Below are positions 40,111 through 46,898 of a DNA stretch of 64,000 nucleotides, piece after piece (the first letter of the stretch is position 1; each line of letters starts with the position of its first letter). The stretch is from NCBI RefSeq assembly GCF_003594885.1, contig NZ_QZEZ01000003.1, positions 186,001 through 250,000 of the forward strand. Direction: 5' to 3'. The DNA is from Vallicoccus soli (GTDB lineage: Bacteria; Actinomycetota; Actinomycetes; Motilibacterales; Motilibacteraceae). Below the pieces are notes generated by a model. The model worked only from the letters and a program-made list of their open reading frames with translations, had not been told where the DNA came from and made no database searches. A program made the translations under genes and the position numbers.

Positions 40111-43060
40111 AGCCGCTGTGCTGCGCAAGCTCGAGGACGAGCGCGACGAGGGCCGCCGCCGAGCGCTCGTCAACGACGTCCTCGGCGCCCTGCAGGTCTC
40201 CGACGCGCTCCTGCCCGACGGTCCCGTGCAGCAGCTCATCGCGCTCACCTACGAGGAGGCCCCCGGCGTCCACCGGATCCTCCCCCGTCCCACGACCCCG
40301 CTGTCCGACGCCGCGCTGCTGACGAACGCCACGGGGGAGCCGCAGCTCGGGACCGAGCTGCGCGCGGAGCTCGCCAGCGCCGACCGGGTGGACCTGCTGT
40401 GCGCGTTCGTCAAGTGGCACGGCCTGCGCCTGCTCGAGCAGCAGCTGAGCGAGCTGCGCGAGCGCGGCGTGCCGCTGCGGGTCATCACCACGACGTACGT
40501 CGGCGCCACGGAGCGGCGGGCGGTCGACGAGCTCGTACGGCGCTTCGGCGCCGAGGTGCGCATCAACTACGAGACGCAGTCGACGCGGCTGCACGCCAAG
40601 GCGTGGCTGTTCCGGCGCGGCACGGGCTACGACACCGCGTACGTCGGCAGCTCCAACCTCTCCCGCTCCGCCCTCGTCGACGGGCTCGAGTGGAACGTGC
40701 GCCTCGCCGCCGTCACCACCCCGCAGCTGCTGCGCAAGTTCGCCGCGACCTTCGACAGCTACTGGGCCGACCCGGCGTTCACGGCGTACGACCCGGACCG
40801 GGACGCCGACCTCCTCGACGAGGCGCTGGCACGGGGCGGAGGTCGCAGCGGCACGGCGACAACGAGCACCCTGGCGGGGCTCGAGGTGCGCCCGCTCCCC
40901 CACCAGGAGGAGATCCTCGAGGCTCTCGACGCGGAGCGGCAGGTCCACGACCGGCACCGCAACCTCGTCGTCGCGGCGACGGGCACCGGCAAGACCGTGG
41001 TCGCGGCGCTGGACTACCGGCGCCTGCGCGATCAGCTCGGCGGCGACCCGACGCTGCTCTTCGTCGCCCACCGCAAGGAGATCCTCGAGCAGTCGCTGCG
41101 GACGTACCGCGAGGTGCTCGCCGACGGCGCGTTCGGCGAGCTGTACGTCGGCGGCGCGCGACCGGAGAAGTGGCGGCACGTGTTCGCCAGCGTGCAGTCG
41201 CTGTCGGCGTACGGCATCGATCGGCTACCTGCCGAGCACTTCGACGTCGTCGTCATCGACGAGTTCCACCACGCCGAGGCGGCGACGTACCGCCGGCTGC
41301 TCGACCACCTCCAGCCGCGGGAGCTGCTCGGCCTCACCGCCACGCCCGAGCGCAGCGACGGGACCGACGTGCGCCGCTTCTTCGACGGGCGTACGGCGGC
41401 CGAGCTGCGGTTGTGGGACGCCCTCGCGGCCGACCTGCTCTGCCCCTTCCACTACTTCGGTGTGTCCGACGACGTCGACCTGAGCGGCGTCGCGTGGAAG
41501 CGCGGCGCGTACGACGTGGAGGGCCTCGACAAGCTCTACACCGGCAACGACGCCCGCGCGGCCAAGGTCCTGCGCGAGCTGACCGACAAGGTGACCGACG
41601 TCCGGCGGATGCGGGCGCTCGGGTTCTGCGTCTCCGTCGCCCATGCGGAGTACATGGCCCGCGTGTTCAGCGAGGCCGGCATCCCCTCGCTCGCCGTGCA
41701 CGGTGGCACGGGTCCCGAGGAGCGCGCGCAGGCGCTGGAGCAGCTGCGGCGCCAGGAGGTCGGCTGCCTCTTCGCCGCCGACCTCTTCAACGAGGGCCTC
41801 GACCTGCCGCAGGTGGACACGGTCCTGTTCCTGCGTCCGACCCAGAGCTCCACGACCTTCCTGCAGCAGCTGGGACGCGGCCTGCGCCGGGCCCCCGGGA
41901 AAGCGGTCCTCACGGTGCTCGACTTCATCGGGCAGCACCGGCGGGAGTTCCGCTTCGACGTGCGTTACCGCGCGCTGACCGGCGCGAGCCGCACGGGCCT
42001 CGTACGTCAGATCGAGCACGGCTTCCCGTTCCTGCCGGCGGGGAGCCAGATCGTCCTCGACCGGGTCGCGCAGGGCATCGTGCTCGACAACGTCAAGCGG
42101 CAGATCGCCCTCACCCGCAAGCAGCTCGTCGCCGACGTGCGGACGCACGGCGACCTCGACCTCGCCGCGTACCTGCGCGAGTCCGGGCGCGACCTCAGCG
42201 ACGTCTACAAGGCCAAGGGGTCGTGGACCTCGCTGCGGCGCGAGGCAGGGCTCCCGACGCTCAACCCCGGCCCCGACGAGGCTTCCCTCCTGCGCCGCGT
42301 GTCGTCGCTGCTGCACGTCGACGACCCGGAGCGGGCGGCGGCGTACGCCCGCCTCGCCGCGCCGGACGGGCCGGCGTACCACGACCTCACCGAGCGGGAG
42401 CAGCGCCTGGCGCGCATGCTCTTCTTCACCCTCTGGCCGAACACCGGGGGGTTCGCCCACTACGAGGAGGGCCTCGACCGGCTGCGGCGCAACCCCGCGG
42501 TCTGCGAGGAGCTCCGGCAGGTGGTCGCCCTCGGGCTCGACTCCGCCCGGCACACGCCCCGCTCGCTCGGCGACGGCCTGCAGCACGTGCCGCTGGCCAG
42601 CCACGCGCGCTACCGCCGGGAGGAGATCCTCGCGGCGCTCGGCTGGGCGTCCCTCGAGCGCAGCGCGCGCGGCAACATCACCGGCGTCGCGTGGGCCGAG
42701 GAGACGCAGACCGACGCACTGCTCATCAACCTGCAGAAGTCGGAGAAGGACTTCTCGCCGACGACGATGTACCGCGACTACGCGCTCAGCACCGAGCTGT
42801 TCCACTGGGAGTCGCAGAACGCGACGTCGCTCACCTCGCCGGCGGGGCAGCGCTACCTCAACCACTGCGAGCTCGGCACGCACGTCGTCCTCTTCGTCCG
42901 CGACGCCCCGGAGAACGAGTTCGGGGCGGCACCGTTCCTGTGCCTCGGGCAGGCGTCGTACGTCGAGCACCGCGGCGAGCGGCCCATCGCCATCACCTGG
43001 CGGCTCGACCGGCCGATGCCGGCGGAGACGTACCTGACGGCGTCGGTGGTCGCTGGTTGA
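39968..43060 (+). CDS. PLD-nuclease / DEAD-box helicase / DUF3427 fusion
   Basis: 1030 residues. Residues ~105-270 form a phospholipase-D-type nuclease domain with LHAKAWLFRRG (His209, Lys211) followed by GSSNLSRSAL. A superfamily 2 helicase follows: Walker A AATGTGKTVV (Lys342), DEAH-like DEFHH (Asp431-Glu432), TATPE, and motif VI QLGRGLRR. The C-terminal third (from about residue 700) matches the DUF3427-type region with TELFHWESQN and a terminal YLNHCELGTHVVLFVRD. One HxK motif suggests dimerisation to build the PLD site. Such fusions are found in restriction-like and phage-defence islands. The start GTG at 39968 is in the low-GC patch; the ribosome-binding site is weak. Confidence 0.85.
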   Translation: MYGELRRGLYETLRTVDLDTAVAGTSLTARYAATSSEDLPTLLSRHIAAAVLRKLEDERDEGRRRALVNDVLGALQVSDALLPDGPVQQLIALTYEEAPGVHRILPRPTTPLSDAALLTNATGEPQLGTELRAELASADRVDLLCAFVKWHGLRLLEQQLSELRERGVPLRVITTTYVGATERRAVDELVRRFGAEVRINYETQSTRLHAKAWLFRRGTGYDTAYVGSSNLSRSALVDGLEWNVRLAAVTTPQLLRKFAATFDSYWADPAFTAYDPDRDADLLDEALARGGGRSGTATTSTLAGLEVRPLPHQEEILEALDAERQVHDRHRNLVVAATGTGKTVVAALDYRRLRDQLGGDPTLLFVAHRKEILEQSLRTYREVLADGAFGELYVGGARPEKWRHVFASVQSLSAYGIDRLPAEHFDVVVIDEFHHAEAATYRRLLDHLQPRELLGLTATPERSDGTDVRRFFDGRTAAELRLWDALAADLLCPFHYFGVSDDVDLSGVAWKRGAYDVEGLDKLYTGNDARAAKVLRELTDKVTDVRRMRALGFCVSVAHAEYMARVFSEAGIPSLAVHGGTGPEERAQALEQLRRQEVGCLFAADLFNEGLDLPQVDTVLFLRPTQSSTTFLQQLGRGLRRAPGKAVLTVLDFIGQHRREFRFDVRYRALTGASRTGLVRQIEHGFPFLPAGSQIVLDRVAQGIVLDNVKRQIALTRKQLVADVRTHGDLDLAAYLRESGRDLSDVYKAKGSWTSLRREAGLPTLNPGPDEASLLRRVSSLLHVDDPERAAAYARLAAPDGPAYHDLTEREQRLARMLFFTLWPNTGGFAHYEEGLDRLRRNPAVCEELRQVVALGLDSARHTPRSLGDGLQHVPLASHARYRREEILAALGWASLERSARGNITGVAWAEETQTDALLINLQKSEKDFSPTTMYRDYALSTELFHWESQNATSLTSPAGQRYLNHCELGTHVVLFVRDAPENEFGAAPFLCLGQASYVEHRGERPIAITWRLDRPMPAETYLTASVVAG

Positions 43061-43084
43061 CGTCCCCGCGAGCGAAGGGGTACA

Positions 43085-43112
43085 GGTAGAACGAGGTGTA
43101 CACCGTTCTACC
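43085..43112. promoter_or_regulatory. Probable VapBC operator
   Basis: GGTAGAAC (43085-43092) and GTTCTACC (43105-43112) are perfect inverted arms around a second, internal palindrome GGTGTACACC (43095-43104). The nested dyad lies 13 bases upstream of the antitoxin start, where VapB/VapBC complexes normally bind to repress their own operon. Confidence 0.65.
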
Positions 43113-43124
43113 CAGGATGCTGCC

Positions 43125-43391
43125 GTGAGCATGAACATCAAGAACCCCGAGACCGAGGCGCTCGCCCGCCAGGTCGCCGCGCGCACCGGGGAGACCCTCA
43201 CCGGCGCGATCACCCAGGCTCTGCGGGAGCGCCTCGAGCGCATCGACGCCCGACCGGGCGGGCGCGACGTGCAGGCCACGATCGACGCCGTGAAGGCCAT
43301 CACCGGCGACCTGGCGAAGCGCCTCGAGGACGGCCCCGGATCGGCCGACATCGACGCGTTGCTCTACGACGAGCGCGGCCTGCCCCGGTGA
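43125..43391 (+). CDS. vapB: VapB-type antitoxin
   Basis: 88 residues. N-terminal [32 protein letters not shown] is the ribbon/helix DNA-binding start of the PSK/VapB antitoxin family. The acidic C-terminal half should wrap around the toxin. Starts at GTG 43125 (or ATG 43131). Overlaps the toxin gene by 4 bp (GTGA, 43388-43391), the usual coupling that keeps the antitoxin in excess. A nested inverted repeat upstream is the likely autoregulatory site. Confidence 0.88.
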   Translation: MSMNIKNPETEALARQVAARTGETLTGAITQALRERLERIDARPGGRDVQATIDAVKAITGDLAKRLEDGPGSADIDALLYDERGLPR

Positions 43392-43789
43392 TCATCGACT
43401 CGTCGGCCGTCGTCGCCATCGCACTTGAGGAGAGCGACGCAGACCGCTACCTGCGCGCCGCTGTCGAGGCGCGGCCGCTCCGCATGTCAGCGGCGAACCT
43501 CCTTGCGGCGAGCATCGTGGTCGACCGGCGGCGCGATCCGGTCGCCTCCCGACAACTCGACCGCCTCGTCGAGCTGCTGCGTGTCGTCGTCGAGCCCGTC
43601 ACCGAGCGGCAGGCACGCCTCGCGCGTGAGGCATACCGGGACTTCGGTCGGGGCAGTGGGCATCCGGCCAACCTGAACTTCGGGGACTGCTTCGCCTACG
43701 CGCTGGCCAGGGACCTCGACGAACCGCTGCTCTTCAAGGGCGACGACTTCGTCCACACCGACGTCGAGCCGGCCGTGCCGCAGGGCTGA
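43388..43789 (+). CDS. vapC: VapC-type PIN-domain toxin
   Basis: 133 residues, a complete PIN domain. Acidic active-site residues are seen in order: Asp4 ([11 protein letters not shown]), Glu in the [10 protein letters not shown] region replaced by a polar stretch, Asp in [11 protein letters not shown] and Asp in [13 protein letters not shown] toxins are Mg-dependent endoribonucleases, usually cleaving tRNA or rRNA. All core aspartates are present, so it is probably active and held by the upstream VapB. The usual second-helix acid is less clear, which could be natural variation. Converges with a broken nucleotidyltransferase gene after 15 bases. Confidence 0.88.
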   Translation: MIIDSSAVVAIALEESDADRYLRAAVEARPLRMSAANLLAASIVVDRRRDPVASRQLDRLVELLRVVVEPVTERQARLAREAYRDFGRGSGHPANLNFGDCFAYALARDLDEPLLFKGDDFVHTDVEPAVPQG

Positions 43790-43804
43790 GCCGGCAGACG
43801 TGCG

Positions 43805-44222
43805 TCATCGCTGCAACTGGCGCAGCTCGAGCTCGCGCAGCCACGCCGTCTCCAAGCGCTCGACGACGGCGTGGGCGCGCAGGCGGTCGTACCGGCCCGG
43901 CTCGTCCTCGTAGAGCGCCACCGCGCCCACCAGGGCACGCTCCCGCGCCACCGGCAGCGCCGCGTCGAGCACCATGAGGTCGACGTCGTCACTGCCCGTC
44001 AGCACGGCGAGGTCGTTGAGCAGCGCGAGCACGTCGAGCCGGCCGGCGCCGGGTCTGGTCGCCACAGCGACGTCGAGGTCCCGCGGGTGGGGCTCCCCCG
44101 CGCGGTGCTGCCGAACACCGTGAGCACCGCCAGCCCGTGCCGGTCGGCCAGCGCGCGTCGAGGCGGCCGTCGTCGGCGGCGGCGCGCAGCGCGGCCAGCG
44201 CCTCGTACGGTCCCGCTCCCAT
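43805..44222 (-). pseudogene. Nucleotidyltransferase (MNT-like) gene with two frameshifts
   Basis: Starting from the ATG at 44222 the first frame gives GAGPYEALAALRAAADDGRLDA. A second frame then supplies ADRHGLAVLTVFGSTARG, with the GSxARG nucleotidyltransferase motif. A third supplies EPHPRDLDVAVATRPGAG (the DxDVAV acidic pair) and runs to LRELELRQLQR at 43805. Adding one base in GCGCGC near 44151-44157 and one in the C5 run at 44095-44099 (G5 on the coding strand) restores a ~140-residue protein. Both are single-base losses in repetitive GC tracts. Real decay or sequencing error cannot be separated here. Members of this fold are often antitoxins paired with HEPN toxins, but no HEPN gene is adjacent. 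Confidence 0.7.
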
Positions 44223-44226
44223 GCCG

Positions 44227-44682
44227 TCACGCTAGCGCGGCGAGGATGCGGCGCAGCCGTACGGCGACCGCGACGTCGTCGACCACGTCGGCCGGGTCCT
44301 CGTGCTCCCACGCCCGCGTCGGCCACCAGCCGTGCTCCAGCAGGTGCCGGTCGGTGTCGCGGTCGCGGGCGACGACCGAGGCGAGCTTGGCCCGCCACCA
44401 GTCCGCGTTGGCCCTCGGCAGGTGCAGGTGCTCGGGGCAGGAGTGCCAGAAGCAGCCGTCGACGAAGAGGGCGATGCGCGGGCCGCGCAGGACGACGTCG
44501 GCGCGGCGCCGCCGGTTGGTGCCGGCCGGGGTGGCGTCCACGAGGAACCGGTAGCCCCGGCGGTGCAGCTCGCGGCGCACGGCGAGCTCCGCTGCCGTGT
44601 CCCGGCAGCGGTTGCGCCGCATGATCCGCGCGACGCCCGGCGACGAGGCCGGCGGCGCGGGCGGGAGGAGCACGGGCGCCAC
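44227..44682 (-). CDS. vsr: Very-short-patch repair (Vsr) endonuclease
   Basis: 151 residues with the complete Vsr pattern: RIMRRNRCRDTAAELAVRRELHRRG, RADVVLRGPRIALFVDGCFWHSCPEH (catalytic Asp and His, zinc Cys) and NADWWRAKLASVVARDRDT, ending GWWPTRAWEHED. Vsr nicks next to T-G mismatches formed when 5-methylcytosine deaminates, so it normally accompanies a C5 DNA methyltransferase. No methyltransferase gene is seen in this window. The downstream nucleotidyltransferase remnant begins 5 bases after its stop. Start ATG 44682; the first ~18 residues are Pro/Ala-rich and may be extra. Confidence 0.92.
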   Translation of the reverse strand: MAPVLLPPAPPASSPGVARIMRRNRCRDTAAELAVRRELHRRGYRFLVDATPAGTNRRRRADVVLRGPRIALFVDGCFWHSCPEHLHLPRANADWWRAKLASVVARDRDTDRHLLEHGWWPTRAWEHEDPADVVDDVAVAVRLRRILAALA

Positions 44683-44704
44683 CCTGCCGGTCCGGTCCGA
44701 CAGG

Positions 44705-45223
44705 TCAGTCGGACCGCAGGCGCCGCGCCATCACCGCCACCAGGGCGACCCACGCGGCGGCGACGACCCACCCCGCGAGCACGTCCGAGGGCCAGTGCAC
44801 GCCGGCGACGAGCTGGGCGACCCCGACGAGCAGGACGAGCGGGAGACCGACGGCCACGACGAACCGCGGCCGGCGAGCCACGAGCAGCAGGCCGCCGAGC
44901 AGCGCCGCGGTCCCGACGGCGTGGCCGGACGGGAAGGCGTACGCCGACGCCTCGTCCGCCGCCGCCCACAGCTCCGGGCGGGGACGCGCGAACGCCCGCT
45001 TGAGCAGCGGGTTCAGCAGCAGCGGCAGGAGCGCCGCGGCCAGGAGCAGGAGGGCCTCGCACCGCCGGCGCCGCACCGCGAGGACGAGGGCGGCGGCCCC
45101 GGCCACCCCCGCCAGCACGACCCCGTCGGTCGCGTCGCGCACCAGCACCGCCACGTCCTCGACGGCACCGCCGTCGGCAGGGCGCAGCCGCAGCAGCAGC
45201 TCGCGCTCCCCCGGTAGCCGCAC
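44705..45223 (-). CDS. PAP2-family membrane phosphatase
   Basis: 172 residues with about five transmembrane helices. The PAP2 motifs are in order: KRAFARPRP, PSGHAVGTAAL and GVHWPSDVLAGWV, where the two His and the Arg/Lys form the phosphatase site. Typical roles are dephosphorylation of undecaprenyl pyrophosphate or phosphatidate at the outer membrane face. GTG start at 45223 with GGGGGAGCG shortly downstream rather than upstream, so the start could be slightly different. A DUF6226-like gene lies 7 bases upstream on the same strand. Confidence 0.9.
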   Translation of the reverse strand: MRLPGERELLLRLRPADGGAVEDVAVLVRDATDGVVLAGVAGAAALVLAVRRRRCEALLLLAAALLPLLLNPLLKRAFARPRPELWAAADEASAYAFPSGHAVGTAALLGGLLLVARRPRFVVAVGLPLVLLVGVAQLVAGVHWPSDVLAGWVVAAAWVALVAVMARRLRSD

Positions 45224-45230
45224 GCGCCGC

Positions 45231-45740
45231 TCAGCTCCCGCGGGCCGGCCAGGCGGGCCAGGCGTGCTGCCAGCGGAGCCCGGGCGGGCCGTAGGGCTCG
45301 GCCTCCTCCTCGTCGTAGGACGAGCAGCCCGTGCTCCCCGGCGTCCGCGTCGTCACCGTCGCCTTGCCGGGCTCGCACGCGAGCTCCTCGGCGTACCGTC
45401 CGCCGACGACGTCCTCGACGGCCTCCCGCAGCTGCTCGGCGACCTCCTGCGGGTCCTCGTCACAGGCGTCGCAACCGCACAGCGGGAACGCCCCGCCGCC
45501 GGAGCGGCCGTACCGGAGCCTGACCCCGGGGAACGGCGTGAGCTCGACCTCGAGCGGCGTGCCCCCGCCGTCGGGGACGAGGCGGACGCCGCCCGCGACC
45601 TGCTCGGTGCGCACGGCGAAGCGCCGCTCGAGGTCGGCCACCAGCGCCCGCGCCACGCCGTGCAGCACGCCGAACCGCTCCGGGTCGGTGACGCGCTCGT
45701 ACGCCTCGTCGGGCGGCCCCTCCGGGCCCCACCTGCTCAC
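45231..45740 (-). CDS. Unknown soluble protein (DUF6226-like)
   Basis: 169 residues, no catalytic motif seen. Begins SRWGPEGPPDEAYERVTDPERFGVLHGVARALV and contains a CGCDACDEDPQEVAEQLREAVEDVV segment with a possible metal-binding Cys pair. The C-terminus is Trp/Pro-rich. The layout (VTDPERFxxLH near the N-terminus, CDACDE in the middle) looks like a family of small actinobacterial proteins named DUF6226, but I make this link from memory. No signal peptide. Lies between the laccase and the PAP2 phosphatase genes, same strand. Confidence 0.65.
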   Translation of the reverse strand: MSRWGPEGPPDEAYERVTDPERFGVLHGVARALVADLERRFAVRTEQVAGGVRLVPDGGGTPLEVELTPFPGVRLRYGRSGGGAFPLCGCDACDEDPQEVAEQLREAVEDVVGGRYAEELACEPGKATVTTRTPGSTGCSSYDEEEAEPYGPPGLRWQHAWPAWPARGS

Positions 45741-45759
45741 GGGGCCCAGTGTGGCGCCC

Positions 45760-46734
45760 TCAGTGGTGCGGGTGCCCCTCGTCGGCGATGTGCCAGTGCC
45801 CGGCCATCCCGAAGTCCGAGTGGTGCTGGACGTGGCAGTGGTACATCCACGCGCCCGGGCCGACCCGCTCCCCCGCGATGACCTGGAACCCGAACGAGTC
45901 GGCCGGGCCGGTGACGCGGGTGTCGAGCAGCCGCGACTCGTCCCGCGCGTCCTGCACGAGCCCGGTCCGGTTGTCGGCCCAGCGGTGCCCGTGCAGGTGG
46001 AAGGTGTGGAACAGCTCGCCGTGCGTGATCATGATCCACTCGACGCGGTCGCCGAGGCGCGAGTGGAACGTCGGCGCCTGCCCGGCCGGCATCCCGTTGA
46101 CGATGACGTCGGCGAAGACGCAGACGATCTGCTGGTCCGGCAGCGGGTCGCCGGGGCGGCGGACGACGAGGGCGCCGTACAGGCCCTTCTGCACGCCCAT
46201 CGTCCCGTGGTCCGAGCCCACCGAGTGGTCGTGGTAGTGCCAGTAGCCGGCGCTGCCCGACGCCCAGGTGCGGTCGCGGCGGCGGTGCGGGGCGTGCGAG
46301 CGCCAGACGTACGTCCGCTCGGCGCCCGGCGCGACGGTGCCGCCGTTCATCGGGGTGCCGTCGCTGTCGATGTCGTAGTCGACGCCGTGCACGTGCAGGC
46401 TCACCGTCGTCGTGGCCTGGTTGACGACGGTGACGCGCAGCGTCTCGCCCTCGACCATCTCCAGCGTCGGGCCGGGCACCGTGGGCTCGCCCGGCTCGAG
46501 GCCGAAGCCCCAGCCGGCGCCGTCCGGCAGGTCCGCCGCGTAGAGCGTCACCTCGCGGGGCTTGCGGCGGGGCCTGCGGGCGACCGCCACGCGGGGCGCC
46601 TCCTCGGCCTGCGCCGGACCGGCCACCGCCGCGAGCGGCGTGGCGAGCAGGCCCGTGAGGAGGGAGCGCCGGCGTACGCGGCTCCCCCGCGCCTGCTCGG
46701 TCGGGGCGTCGGGGCGGGTGGGCAGGGCGCTCAC
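45760..46734 (-). CDS. Two-domain multicopper oxidase (small laccase type)
   Basis: 324 residues. Copper ligands are complete: HVHG, WHYHDHS, HTFHLHGHRW and the type-1/type-3 motif HCHVQHHSDFGMAGHW. The size and two-cupredoxin layout match the actinobacterial small laccase (SLAC), which works as a trimer outside the cell. The signal is twin-arginine-like (RRRSLLTGLLATPLAAVAGPAQA). I chose the GTG at 46734 with GAGGAGG upstream. It ends in HPHH. It oxidises phenols or metals using O2; the natural substrate is unknown. The His-rich C-terminus may help copper loading. Confidence 0.93.
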   Translation of the reverse strand: MSALPTRPDAPTEQARGSRVRRRSLLTGLLATPLAAVAGPAQAEEAPRVAVARRPRRKPREVTLYAADLPDGAGWGFGLEPGEPTVPGPTLEMVEGETLRVTVVNQATTTVSLHVHGVDYDIDSDGTPMNGGTVAPGAERTYVWRSHAPHRRRDRTWASGSAGYWHYHDHSVGSDHGTMGVQKGLYGALVVRRPGDPLPDQQIVCVFADVIVNGMPAGQAPTFHSRLGDRVEWIMITHGELFHTFHLHGHRWADNRTGLVQDARDESRLLDTRVTGPADSFGFQVIAGERVGPGAWMYHCHVQHHSDFGMAGHWHIADEGHPHH

Positions 46735-46898
46735 GCGGTGGGTCCTCCTCGTCGAGGTCCCGCGGCCGGGCGCGCTGCGGCTCACCCGCAGCGGGCACAC
46801 CCCCGCCCCGCGGGTGGCAGGAGGAGCGCGGAGAACGCTACGTCCTGACCACCCGCGGAGGGAAGGGTGCCCGGGTCAACATCCGGTCGTGCGCGGCC

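Noticed and set aside
43801-44230. HEPN/MNT toxin-antitoxin pair
   Set aside because: A nucleotidyltransferase remnant is present but no HEPN gene is adjacent; the nearby complete TA pair is VapBC.
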